Source: Didymodactylos carnosus | Lineage: Eukaryota; Rotifera; Eurotatoria; Philodinida; Philodinidae | Direction of reading: 5' to 3' | Length of the DNA stretch: 38,387 nt | Assembly (NCBI GenBank): GCA_905250885.1 | Contig: CAJNOQ010000959.1 | Location: 1 to 38,387 of the forward strand | Notes under the pieces: model-generated | The model's database searches: none | Seen by the model: the letters and a program-made list of their open reading frames with translations, nothing else | What the model was told of the DNA's origin: nothing | Shown here: positions 1-11,750 of the stretch, piece by piece | How positions within the stretch are numbered: position 1 is the stretch's first letter | How the letters are laid out: every line of letters starts with the position of its first letter | Program-made: the position numbers and the translations under genes

Positions 1-887
1 GGAGTTTCTGGAAAACTGGTTTTCTGGAAATCCAGTCTTTGGAGGCCTAGCGGCCCGTCTCATGTTAGTATTCGGAATCAGCACACTCGATTACCTATTG
101 TTCGCTAAGTTTTAAGCTAGAAGCGATCTATCACTTGGTGTCCTTTCCTCGTAAGTATTCAAGAGAACTCGATACCATTTAGTTTGTTCGCTGTTGAAGC
201 ATGATTATTTTACAAGAACTTCCCTATTATACACGATATCTGAACTACTGTTCTAGTTTTTTCACGTGAAACAAATCTTTCAAAGAGACTAAATTAGATT
301 AGAACGAGATAAAATGAGCTTCACATCAAATTAAATACCTCTAGAGTGTTTGCGTCTAAAAGTATCGTTAAAGAAGTGTATCTTTTGATGACAATTTCTG
401 AGACTTTATCTAAAAAAATCTTATCACATAACTAACCTTTTGCATAATTTTATTGAAGAAAATCTTTACAATGACTTACACTCCCTCTACAATGTCTTTG
501 TGAAAGACGTAATGTTTCTGGGAATTAGTCATGATATAGAATTCATTCGTCTCTTTTTAACTACTTGATCAGTTCGAGAAAACAGACGGTCTGTGAGTCT
601 AACTAGAGAATGTAAAGCAATCCTCATTGGTGTATAATGCAGCCAATGATGTGCCCAATGAGTCATTTAAACGAAAAAAAATAAAATGCAAACATTGATC
701 ATCAAATATTTTGTCTATTTTATTAGTATAATACTTATGTTAAATACGCCACAGTGAAACCAAGTGTAATGAAACAAAATATGTTGAATAAATTGTGAAA
801 ATACATAGATCTGGTTGTAAAATGTACATTTTAACATCTTTCTTTGAATCTAATTCTTATTAAACTCCAAGTTTTTATCAATCTTCG
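1..887. other. Intergenic, no gene seen
   Basis: AT-rich sequence with stops in all frames. I see no exon with convincing splice sites, no RNA gene and no clear repeat. It may hold the upstream region of the possible first exon at 888. Confidence 0.5.
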
Positions 888-923
888 ATGGCCTTGGAGA
901 ACGCTGTGGCATCTCTTCGAGCA
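888..923 (+). other. Possible upstream 5' exon of the MTMR gene
   Basis: An ATG at 888 opens 12 codons (MALENAVASLRA) that stop at a perfect GTAAGT donor. They would splice in phase 0 to the acceptor at 2417, just before the ATG at 2418, giving an intron of about 1.5 kb. The join would make a short helical, coiled-coil-like N-terminus. I see no homology that requires it. The ATG at 2418 could equally be the start, with 888-923 being non-coding or chance. Confidence 0.25.
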
Positions 924-2417
924 GTAAGTAAACTTTTTACAAATGGAAAACTATTCTAATTGACAGCTTAATCATAAACGTTGTTTAATATTCTTGAAGG
1001 ATACTCCTTGCCTGAGAACTCTTTCGATAAAGTGAAGTGTGATTTTGATAGTAGTAGTATTTTATTCACAAACAGTGAGAATCGTCAAAGATCCCCGACC
1101 TATAATAACAATGACTCGAGCTAAACAACAATAGAAGATTATAAATAGAGAAATACGATTAAAAAAAGAAGTAAACTAGTGTAAGAAATAGAGAGATAAG
1201 GAAAAGAATGATAAAAAACAAACAAAATAAAGTGTAACAGCACTGGGTTTGTTTTTAACTATAAACATGGCTACTTTCAACTGTAAAGATGCTAAAATAG
1301 AGCTATTTTTAATGACAATAAAGAAGAAGAACGAATGACTGATTCCAGTTCAAATGTCAGAAGGAAAAAGGCATTGAATAATATTTGAGGTATCGAGCGT
1401 ACATTGCATAGAAAAACTGTGCTGAGAGTGGAGTACAATACTAAGTACTCTTCTCCCCGTATTTCAATCATCTTTTTGTTAGAACTTGTCTTTTACATTA
1501 GCCTTTTGAAACGCATTTTCATGGTCTAACTTCATCCTTTTTCACGCTCAGCGAGTCAGAAAAGTGTTTTCTCTTGTACTTTGGCGTAAAACACAAGAGA
1601 ACAACAAATAAAATGTGAATCTTGATTTTAATTGACACGTTGTTTTTTAAATGTATATTTTTGATTAGAATGAATAAGTTTGAGCAGTTCTGGCGTTGAT
1701 AAGAAATAATTATATATTTCAGTGTGATAAAGATAAGTTTAAAGGAATTTTAACTCAGGGGAAAAACGGATAAAGCAGGAAATGTTAATGATAAATTGCG
1801 GAAAAAACTCATAAACTAGGAATTTGTCCGCAAAATGCGGACCATCTGGCAATTCTGTTCAGCACTCTCATAGACGATTTAGATTTTGAACATTACTTCG
1901 AAATATGCACTATGATGTTTGCTTATTAGTGTTGAACATGTACTTTTAAAGGCAAGAAATCAAATAATCTTAGGAATTATCTGACGGGTATTCAGTTTCA
2001 ACTATGAGAAGAAATTTTTGTTCCTAAATAGAATAGAAACGGTAGTTCTTTTCCTATATGTTCATTATATCGTTGTTCTATCAATATTATAATATAATGT
2101 TACTTGGAGAATTTTTCTTTCCCTTTTCTTTTTTTTTTTGTCTACTACATCGACAAAAAACATTTTTTTTTATTAGTAATACCAGTTGTCTCTAAATATT
2201 TAAAGCTCTGCCAATTATGTAAAGAGAATCTACGAGCTTTGGCTTTAAGCTAAATCACAACTATGAAGAAGAACGAAGGAGAGAAGAAGAGAAAAAAAGA
2301 AATCGATCAAAAAAAGTAGAATAAAAGAATTCAAATGCAAAAAGAAAATGAGAAAAGAGAAAAACTAGCCACTGTGTAAAATACACATGTAAAGGTTTTT
2401 TTTTGGTTTAACAACAG
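924..2417 (+). other. Long intron or upstream region of the MTMR gene
   Basis: No coding sequence recognised. It is A/T rich with purine-rich stretches near 2270-2370. It ends in a T-run and ACAG directly before the ATG at 2418, a good 3' splice site. That acceptor could serve a cis-spliced 5' exon or a spliced-leader trans-splice; the sequence does not decide. Confidence 0.4.
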
Positions 2418-3998
2418 ATGAATCGTGTTGTTGAAAATATTAGCTTTGCATTCGATAATGTGTCAAAGCAAATTTCATCAAAAATAGATAAATTAAAAAT
2501 TTTATTACAACAAAATGCTTGTTTCAAGGTAAATACATACATATAGTACTTTTGATTATTTTACTAAAATATCTCTCTAATATTTGTTTTTCTATTATCA
2601 TAATTTGAATTTTTATCAGAAATTCATTATAATAACATCAGTAGGATATGAATAAGGATAAAAAAATGAAACAATTTTATTTTTGTTTTCCTTCTAAGTC
2701 GTTTCTCTTCTTTGAGATGAACATCCGAGTGATACTTGAGATTTTTACGTACAAAAAAAAATGAATATATCTTTCTGTGATAATGAAGTAAAAAGAAATA
2801 AAAATAATAAAAATTTTCTAGAGAAAACAAACTAAATAAAAACGAATTGTAAAAAGTTTGTAAAATTTTATTTTTTATTTTTATTTATTAGTATCAAAAA
2901 ACAATTTTTTTTTTTTGTTTTTTGTCTGATAAATCACAATGATTATCTGAGATTTAATTTTTATATTTAATTTTATATTAAAAACGTTTAACAAGTAAAT
3001 AGGTTACGTATTTCTTTCTTACGTGTATATTTTTATGTTTTTTTTCATTATTAAAGACCTTGAAAAATGTGTAGTATGAACATTGTCAATTACAGTTCAA
3101 TTTTATCTTTAATAATCTCTGCACTTCTTAAGATAATAATATTTTGTCAGATGACATGAAGAGATGATGAAGAAAAAAAAAAAAAAACAGAATATTAAAA
3201 TCATATATAAATATATTTTTTTTGTTCCGTCATAGTTGAGAAATGTAAAAAGAAGAGAAATTTTTTTATTTTATAAAATAATATTTTATCGTTTCACTTA
3301 ATTGTTTATATTATTAGAATGAAGAAAGAGATGTTTGCTAGTCCGATTATTTTAGAATATATTCATTCATGCAAAGTAAGAAAGAGTGAATAAATATGAA
3401 CATATAACTTATAAGACTACGAAGTTGTCTCTAAGGTATAACAAAACTTGATAAAAAGTAGAAACTAAGTTGCATGAAATAAATATTTCTTCTTTTTTTT
3501 TTTCATATTCAAAAATCATATTTTTAAGTACAAATTAATAATTAGTTATTAGAATGAACAAACATATGTTTTTGTCTTTAGCGTCATTTTTAATATTATC
3601 GCATGTTAAAATAGTGAAAAAGAAAATATATTTTTTATTTTATAGTCACGGGAAAAACTCATGTTTCACATATGAGCAGAAAGGGTTTTTTTTTTATATT
3701 TAACTTGTTGTTTTATCTTTTAAATATTACTGATAATTCACTCTCACTTTGAATAACTAAAATGTATTTTTACGTTAATTAAACGAAAAATTTGAATATA
3801 TTATTTTTCTTCTTTTCATAAAAGAAGATTCTTTTCTAGAATCTACGCATAATTATATGCAGAAGAAAACAATTCTAAAACAAAATGCAGAGAAAAAATA
3901 AAGCTGTAAGTCTTAGTCGTAGTAGTAGTAGTAGTAGTAGATTCGTTAATTGTATATGCGTGTGTGGTTAGGTTCTGCACATTGGTATTTGTTTCATT

Positions 3999-4067
<69 letters not shown>

Positions 4068-7000
4068 GAAAAGAATATTTTAATTTATAAGAAGACACAA
4101 AGTTAGTGAACATTTTTTTGCTGTTATGTTCAAAGAGTCACGCTAGTTTTTGTTTGTTGTTTCAATATCAACAGATAAACTTATTCTTATCAATTTCAAT
4201 GTATTATTCAAAAACGAATTTCTTCAATAATTAAGTTTAATGGAAGAAAAATTGGTAAAATAGTAATTTTAATCGCTATTTCATTAGTAAAGTGTTCATG
4301 CACACAATTGAATGACTTAAATCAACTTTGAATAGAAATTTTTCGCAATTTTTAACTTTTAAATATTTTCTTTATGTACTTTTTTATCTCTATGATAAAT
4401 ATGTTATATTTTATTTATTTTAAGGTGGAAAACGTTCGATTGACTGATAGATTCAACGTACGACAACAAATAATAGGTAATTTACATAATTTCGATGATT
4501 TATGTTCGTATGTAATGAAATAATATTGATTGTTTCTAGGAACTGTCTATCTAACATCTACTCATTTAATTTTTATTGATCCTGAAGGAAAACGTGAAAC
4601 TTGGGTAAATAAATTTTTGGAAAAAATTCAAAAAGAAAATTTTTTTTTCTCTTATCTAGATTCTTCATTCATTAATATCATCTGTTGAAAAATTACCATT
4701 AAATCCTCAAGGTTGCCCATTAAGAATTCGTACAAAACATTTTTTATCAGCCGAATTTACTGTGCCAAGAGAACGTGATGGTCAGGATTTATATTTTACA
4801 CTATTACAATTAAGACCCGGTTAGTAATATTGATTATTTTAACTTCTAAAAGATGGTAAAGATGTTTTTTTTTGTTTTAGATTCATACGAAAAACTCTAT
4901 TGTTTTCAATTTCAAGCACCCTCTTATCTTGAAAAGGTTTGGGATCCATTTTTATTATCAACAGAATATATGAGAATGGGTTGTCCAAATCGTGAATGGA
5001 AAGTCGAAGATATTAATTCAAATTTTGATATATGTGACACTTATCCTCCTATTATTTATGTTCCTGTAAATGCATCTAAATCAATGTTACTTGGTAGTTC
5101 AAAATTTCGTAGTCGAGGTACCATTGTGAATAGTAGAATTCAATATTAATTAAAAATTAATTTAACTTTTTTTTTATATTGAAGGACGTTTACCTGTACT
5201 TTCATATCTCCATTATAATGGTGTAAGTAAAAAAAAACAACAACAAAGAGTCGACTTTTATATTTTAAATTATTAATATTTATTATTTTTCTAGGCTTCA
5301 ATTACTCGATGTAGTCAACCTTTGGCTGGATTCAGTGCACGATGTCAAGAAGATGAACAATTACTCCAGTGTATATTAAAAACAAATACTGTTACAGCCT
5401 CAATGTATATTGTTGATACAAGACCAAGAGTAAGTGTTAGACTGGTGAAATAAATGTCTACTAATTTTAATGTTTATTTCAGATAAATGCAGTTGTTAAT
5501 CGAGCCGCAGGTAAATTAATATGTTGAATTTTTACATGAGATTATTATTTTTTTCTTCAAAAAATATAGTAGTAAGTGTGTCTTTTTACTTGATTTTAGG
5601 AAAAGGTTATGAAAACGAAGACTATTATTCAAATATTCAATTTAAATTTTGTGCCATTGAAAATATTCATACAATGAGAAATAGTTTACAAAAATTACTT
5701 GAAGGTAATCAATTGGATCATATTATAATAAAAATTATAAATAGTCTTTTATTTAGTATGTGAACTAAAAAATCCAACGATGAATCAATATTTAAATGGA
5801 TTAGAAAAAACAGATTGGTTAAAACATATACAAGCAATATTAGATACAGCTGTTTTTATTGCACGAGTAATTATTCTATTTTAATATATTTATCTCTTCA
5901 ATGATTATAAAATTTGTATTATTCAAATTTAGGCTATTGAAATCGAAAATCGAAATGTTCTAGTTCACTGTAGTGATGGATGGGATAGAACAGCACAAAC
6001 ATGTTCGATAGCAGGCTTACTATTATGTCCCTATTATCGTTCAATTCACGGTGTTCGAGTATGTAATACAATTGATTAAAATTACAATAATACATAAAAC
6101 ATTTTTCTTTTGTCATCTTTTAGATGTTAATTGAAAAAGAATGGCTTTCATTTGGACATAAATTTTCTGATAGATGTGGTCATATGGCTAATGGTGATGT
6201 TAAAGAACAGTCGCCCGTTTTTTTACAGGTTCATTTACTTTTATCATTTAAACTTTTTGTTATACATCAGTTGATTATGATATTCTAGTTTATCGAATGT
6301 GTTTGGCAATTAACCCAAATGTATCCGACAGCATTTGAATTTAATGAACGTTTTCTTATATCACTACATGATCATGCTTCATCATGTCAATATGGAACAT
6401 TTATTGGAAATTGTGAAAAAGATCGACTTGATCTAAAGTTCGTTATTAAATTCAAATTTATTCTTTTTCAAACATTGATTATTTTTTTTTAGTGTTAAAG
6501 ATAAAACATATTCATTTTGGAATTTTGTTCTTCAAAATGTCAATGATTTTAAAAATCCCGTATTTCGACCACAATCTGCTTATGCAAGTGAAGTTCTTTT
6601 ACCAAATCTTACGTCACAATCTCTAAGGTAAAACAGGAGAGAGTCAGTTCGAATTTGAAGAATAGAAACAATGACATTTCTTTTATTCTTCTATTTCAAA
6701 GGTTTTGGTTAGGAATGTATCACCGATTTGATAGTGCATTATTATCAAAAGAAAATCTAACGGATACATTAACCAGAATTGTTGATCATGCAACAGCACT
6801 TAGTGATCATGCAAGATTATTAGAAAAAGTAAATTTTATTTGTGTTTTTATTATGCACTGTTATATTATTTTAAATCTTTTTATATTGTAGCGTATTCGT
6901 GAAATGCGTGATATGATTAATGCTCAGAATCATGCCGAAGGTGAGGATGAAGATGAACAACAAAAACGAAAAGTATCACTTGTTGAAATCGATAGTGGTT

Positions 7001-7578
7001 TAAGTGAAACGGAACAAATTCCAAATATAACTGATGAACGAACAATACAATCAGTCAATTCTGATTCGATAACATCAAAATTAAGTTCAATATTACGTCC
7101 AAGTGATTCTGAAAGTGGTTTTGGTGGAGATTCACCGAATAATTTACAACATAGTACAAAATCATTGTATAACAATTCTATTGAAAATGATTCACCAACA
7201 CTCGAAAGATTATCATTAGAACTAAATTCTGTTGCATTAGATTGGAAATCATTAAAATCACCTGTACACTGTTCATGTTCATTACCATTTGATTCCACTC
7301 AACGAAAGTACAATTGTTGGCGTTGTGGTGAAATTTATTGTTATCGGTGTATTCAGGTAAATCATCCGTTACCCGGTCTCTATAGTAATCGAAATGCGCC
7401 CGTATGTAAAACGTGTGCAAAAGCAATGAAATCATCACCATCATTTGCTGATTTCACAGCATTAGTCAAATCGAAATCTACAGAATTTATACGTATGAAA
7501 TCTTCATTATCTATCGATAATAATACAACAGCGAACACTAATAGTTTATGTTCGGATGACAAATTAAACGATAAATAA
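2418..7578 (+). CDS. MTMR6: Myotubularin-related phosphoinositide 3-phosphatase, MTMR6/7/8 type, with FYVE-like finger
   Basis: Predicted to remove the 3-phosphate from PI3P and PI(3,5)P2 on endosomal membranes, as known for this family. Exons: 2418-2528, 4425-4476, 4540-4604, 4660-4819, 4881-5117, 5185-5222, 5295-5429, 5483-5510, 5600-5704, 5757-5866, 5933-6058, 6124-6228, 6289-6437, 6493-6627, 6702-6828, 6892-7578; all junctions are GT/AG and keep frame, giving about 789 residues. The PH-GRAM domain begins near residue 38 ([10 protein letters not shown]) and is followed by the phosphatase domain. The active site HCSDGWDRT is intact: Cys about 360, Arg about 366. Further family blocks are [31 protein letters not shown] and [14 protein letters not shown]. 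An acidic, Ser-rich linker leads to a Cys-pair finger at about 688-736. Human MTMR6/7/8 run to roughly 620-700 residues. The start is uncertain: the first exon has no visible homology and a 1.9-kb intron follows it. Confidence 0.93.
3916..3940. repeat. GTA trinucleotide microsatellite
   Basis: About seven tandem copies of GTA (TCGTAGTAGTAG...) in the first MTMR intron, 60 bp from the TC repeat. Confidence 0.8.
4002..4065. repeat. (TC)32 dinucleotide microsatellite
   Basis: An uninterrupted run of about 32 TC units in the large MTMR intron. On the minus strand it reads as an Arg-Glu repeat, which is not a real protein. Confidence 0.98.
7264..7420 (+). other. FYVE-like zinc finger coding segment of MTMR
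   Basis: Four Cys pairs are visible: CSC, CWRC, CYRC and CKTC, with [15 protein letters not shown] in the middle and LPGL before the last pair. This is the FYVE/RING-like Cys spacing. However, the canonical basic patch (R/K)(R/K)HHCR reads RKYNCWRC and lacks both His residues, and the RVC motif reads APVC. It may therefore bind zinc without the usual PI3P specificity. Confidence 0.75.
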
Positions 7579-8765
7579 TTCATTATACAATCGTAAGAAG
7601 CAAAAGCCAACCGGTGATATCCGCAAAAAGTTGTTTTGTTTATATTTCTTTCTGTTTTTATTTCTTTTCTATTATTGATTAATGAAAATTACACTATTAA
7701 TTCCGTTTTTTTTTTGTTTTTTTTGATCTCTAGTCTATTTTAAATTACTTGTTTTTTTGACAACAATTGTTGTATTTTTATTCGTTGAGATTTGTGGTCA
7801 GTTACAGCCTTGTTTTTCCAATTTTTGATACACTTTGAGAGCAAAAAGAAAACAAAATTTTTTATCGTTTTTTATTTTGTTATGATTTTCTTTTTAGCAT
7901 TTATGCTCTTGGTTTAGTGAGTATTGTATTCCAGTTGAACAAAAAAATATGGTCAAAGAGGGATACAATAGAATTCGCGATTTTTTAAATGAACAAAATT
8001 GTCTCACACGAGATTATCCGTAAAATTCAATTTACTCATAAAGAGAATGTTTAATAGAATTTTTTACAATGAACTTTGTTGATTTTCTTCTAGAATGATG
8101 ATCATTCAATGAAATCACTAAGACATCTGCTCACGTGCTTCATTCCAGTTTTAACCAATTTTCTAATCATTTCTATTTCTCCGAATGTGATATGTACATA
8201 ACAAAAAACAAGTATATGCTAGGTTTTTAATATAACCTTTTAAATCGTTTGATTACAACTTTTTCCCAATGTTTTTGATGATTGAGATGTGCGATTTTTA
8301 TTAACTTTTCGTTAATACGATTTCTAAATAAAAATTGGCAGATTCCATATTCAATTACAATATAATGAACGAGTGTCACGAGTTGTCATAGTCCTGTACT
8401 TACTATAAGACAACTTTTTGCATTTGAAATGGTTACATAAAAGAGTCTTTCTCCTTTAAACTCAAAGTTTAACTACATAGAAAATTGAACTGTTCTTTAT
8501 ACCAGAGTAGTATGATGTATGGAGAGAACTAGAATTAGCTTTCTGTGAAATCGATTTTGTAATAATTGTGTGATTGCAGACACACTTTGGAATTTTGTAC
8601 AGATACATTGGAATTATTATGAAAGTGACGAAAAATATTCGAATTATCATTATCATGTATGGTTTTCGTTACTATTAAGAGGCTGCAAACATTTTTTCAT
8701 CTTATAGTAGCTATGGTCTTCTCGATAACTATTATACCATGAAAACGTGTGGTAACGGGTAAATA
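7579..8765. other. 3' region of MTMR and intergenic
   Basis: Immediately after the stop the sequence is T-rich, as expected of a 3' UTR. An AATAAA lies at 8327, but I cannot tell whether it is the polyadenylation signal. I see no gene or clear repeat before the inverted-repeat element at 8770. Confidence 0.4.
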
Positions 8766-8769
8766 ATTA

Positions 8770-9660
8770 CCCTCTCTGTATTTTCTCAATATCTCGGTCA
8801 AGGTTGATCGCCAAGTCTCAATATTTTTTTAAAAATATTCCACATTCAATTCTCTACACAAAACATATTGAACATTTCTTTATATACTATGAGAATAAAA
8901 AAATATAGAGGAAATATGGGAAAGCTTCAATATCGATTACTTTCAAACCCAAAAGACGGGTTTTTTTGAATTTCAGTCCCTTATATTTTGCGATATAAAA
9001 AAAGCGAAAATAGCCATTTTGTAGTTCTCGAAAAGCTCTATTAACTGGCTATTTTTAAGATTCTTCATAGGCTCAAGTGATTGCAGGAGGATTATTTTTT
9101 CTTTTATCGATTTTGTCCAAAACCATCATTTTCTAACTGCGGTTTTGACGCACTTAAAAAAATTTGTATGATTCAGTCAAAACCATACATTATGACGTCG
9201 GATCTGGTTTATCTTAAAGCAAAATAATTCTTCTGTTACATCCGAACAAAGAAAGTCGAATAGCACCATTTCATTTCTTATACCAAGACGGAGAAATCGA
9301 ATTTTCTCTTTTTTTACTTTTAGTAAAATCTTCGTTCGTGGCAGAAAAAAAGGTTTGTAGCGAACTTATGAAAGAAGAAAAGAAAGATTACGTTTCGAAG
9401 CACCAGAAAACACGTTTTGATTCCACTTTGATGCATGGCACTGTGTTCAAAATAAATATTTTTTGGTGGCACTTTGGATTTGAAAGTAATCGATATCGAA
9501 GTTTTCCCGTATTTCTCTATATTTTTTTATTCTAGTAAGTAGTAGATAAAGAAGTGTTCATATGTTTTGTGTAGAGAATTGAATGAGGAATATTTTAAAA
9601 AAAATATTGAGACTTGTGGAGCAACCTTGGCCGAGATATTGCGAAAATACTGAGAGGAAC
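8770..9660. mobile_element. Non-autonomous element with about 200-bp terminal inverted repeats (copy 1)
   Basis: The left end (8770-8985) and the reverse complement of the right end (9460-9660) match over about 200 bp at roughly 85-90% by eye. The matching blocks include TATTTTCTCAATATCTCGG / TATTTTCGCAATATCTCGG and ATTCAATTCTCTACACAAAA. ATTA flanks both ends (8766-8769 and 9661-9664), a possible 4-bp target-site duplication. No transposase is encoded, so it is a MITE-like or foldback unit. The short plus ORF inside is not convincing. Confidence 0.82.
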
Positions 9661-9687
9661 ATTAGTTCTGGCGCATTAGTGGATATA

Positions 9688-10496
9688 AAGGGTGTCCCAG
9701 AATAAATGAATCTCCTAGTATTTTGCCAATGTCTGTGTCAATTTTCATCGCCAACGCTTGAATTGTTTTTTAAAAGACTACCCGTTCAATTCTCTACAAA
9801 AACTATATCGAACATTCTTTATACATCGTATAAATAAAAGACTATGAATGAAACACTGAAGCTTCGGTCTCCATTATTTTCTAGGCTGAAAAATAATTTT
9901 TGAATTTTAGTCTTTTGTAACTTGCGATAAGGAAAAATTACTATTTTGTAGTCCTTGACACGCTCTATCAACTGACCATATTTAAAACTTCTCATCATTA
10001 TGGCTGATTATGGGAGAATATCTTTTCTTTTATCAATTATAGTAAAAATCATCGGTCTTAAACTCCAGTTTTGGAATACACTGAAATTTTGTTATAAATC
10101 GGCTAAAATCGAACATTTTGGTGCTGTGGTTGTCTCGGCTTAAAACAAAATAATTATTCTATTACATCCGAACAGAAACAGTTGAATAGCTGAGTCCCTT
10201 TTTCTTTGTCGGGGCCAACCAGTCAAAGTTTTCACTTTTTTTGGTAAATTTTAGTAAAATTGCCTTTTATGCCACAAAATCATGTTTAAAGGAAACCTAG
10301 GTACACGAAAAAGAAAGACGACACTTCGAAGCCTAGAGCATACCTTTTGGTCTCATCTTGATACATAGCACCGCGTCGAAAATAAATGTTCTTACGTTAA
10401 GTTTTGAGTGAGAAATTACTGGAGACTGAAGTTTCATCCATAGTCTTTTATTTATACGATCTATATTTTTTTGTAGAGGATTGAATGGGAAGCCGA
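9688..10496. mobile_element. Diverged second copy of the 8770 element family, right end lost
   Basis: It runs parallel to copy 1 in the same orientation. Shared blocks are TCAATTCTCTACAAAAACTAT, a stretch beginning GAACATTCTTTATA, TTTTAGTC...TTGCGATA, and TTTTGTAGTCCTTGACACGCTC. The right part (10435-10496) is the inverted match to about 9780-9880, but the homology stops near GGATTGAATGGGAAG. The outer terminal repeat is therefore missing. The left border begins near GGGTGTCCCAGAATAAATGA. Confidence 0.65.
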
Positions 10497-11750
10497 TTTT
10501 GCTGATTTTGACGTGGAGGATTTTTTCGTAAATTGAGTGCAGTTCGCTGATAAAACGTCATGGAGAGCTCGACGACATCTAGTTTTACTCAAAAATGTTC
10601 TCTCACGAATGAGCTGCTTATGAAAAGTTCTTGTTAAAATTCCTGGACTTGATTTTTTAGGGTTTTCAAAAGACCTAGCCTGCAGAAATTTTAATGGAGT
10701 TTTTATTTACCCTCACTTCTGACTGGAAATTCTTCCAGCTATTTGAACCACTTTTTGAACTCTTTTTAGATATCTCGCTCGAGAAAAACGTCGGTAATGT
10801 GATACATTTTTGTTCTGCAAATGTCTTTTTACTTTAAACGAGTCCTGTCTTCGATTAGAGTTCTTCTGTTCTCCTCTCTGTTTCGGCTGTTGCTTATCTG
10901 TAGTTAAGTTCAATACTAATGGATTAATTTTTTTATCTCGAAATATTTTGTTCTAGTATTACCCTTGTCGTACATGACCTGAGCTAAAGAAACTGTCTTT
11001 AAAGTCTGAATTGGTGTACATTTAACATTTCAAAGTTCTGCAGCATACCTAGCTAATAAACGATAAGTCGATTGAGCTGCGGGCAGTATCCTTTATGTGA
11101 TTCAAACAAGAAAAATCAAACCGAGAAAAATTAGTTAGATATTCTCTGTATATTTCTTTTACATTCGAAAACATAGCACGACCGACGACATTGCATTGCA
11201 TAACTATTAAAACTTCTTAAAAGCATCTGAAAACTTTCCGACCAGTTTAGACCAGAAATTTTGAAACTGGGACAAGATTAGATCGTTAAATTTTTTAAAA
11301 GATTGGAACCAAATGGATTATGGTACGGTTTGACTTGGTTTGGATCGCACTATACGAAGCCCTGGTAACATACTATTGATTACAAGATTAATACCGATGT
11401 ATAACGTGATATTTAAATTTTCTTATCAACATTAGAATGAAGACACGCAATCTCGATTTGATAAATGGTATAAATCTTTATAGAGCCATATTAAATGTAT
11501 TTTACCCTCTCCTTCATTCCACACAAGTAGAGAACATGCTGATGATTGCAAATATAGATGTATCAGATTGAAGATAAAACAACATCAGTATTTATTCTGA
11601 TAAGAGAAAATGTCAATAATGGACCAAAAAAAAATTGATTTGTTCAAGTATACATGTAATACAACGAGCGAGATGATGGCGTACATCATATATTTCTTAG
11701 TATTAAACAAGAAAAAAACAACAGAAGATTGTATTTAATTTGGAGGCTGC
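10497..11750. other. Intergenic, no gene seen
   Basis: AT-rich, with stops in every frame apart from a 66-codon minus ORF (10713-10913) of biased, basic composition that I do not trust. No repeat or RNA gene recognised. Confidence 0.45.

Larger units (their letters stand above)
2529..4424 (+). other. Large first intron of the MTMR gene
   Basis: About 1.9 kb, against 45-80 bp for most other introns of the gene. It has donor GTAAAT and acceptor TTTTAAG, both in phase 0. It holds homopolymer T/A tracts, a GTA run and a long TC microsatellite, but no recognisable gene. Confidence 0.5.

Noticed and set aside
3843-4067. Minus ORF with an Arg-Glu repeat protein
   Set aside because: It is the translation of the TC microsatellite in an intron.
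6930-7610. Three overlapping minus ORFs opposite the MTMR 3' exon
   Set aside because: Shadows of the FYVE-like exon on the other strand; no splice sites or recognisable domains of their own.
9338-9535. Plus ORF inside the inverted-repeat element
   Set aside because: Runs into the terminal repeat, has no domain, and is not preserved in the neighbouring copy.
10713-10913. Minus 66-codon ORF rich in Arg, Lys and Gln
   Set aside because: Biased composition, no splice or homology support.
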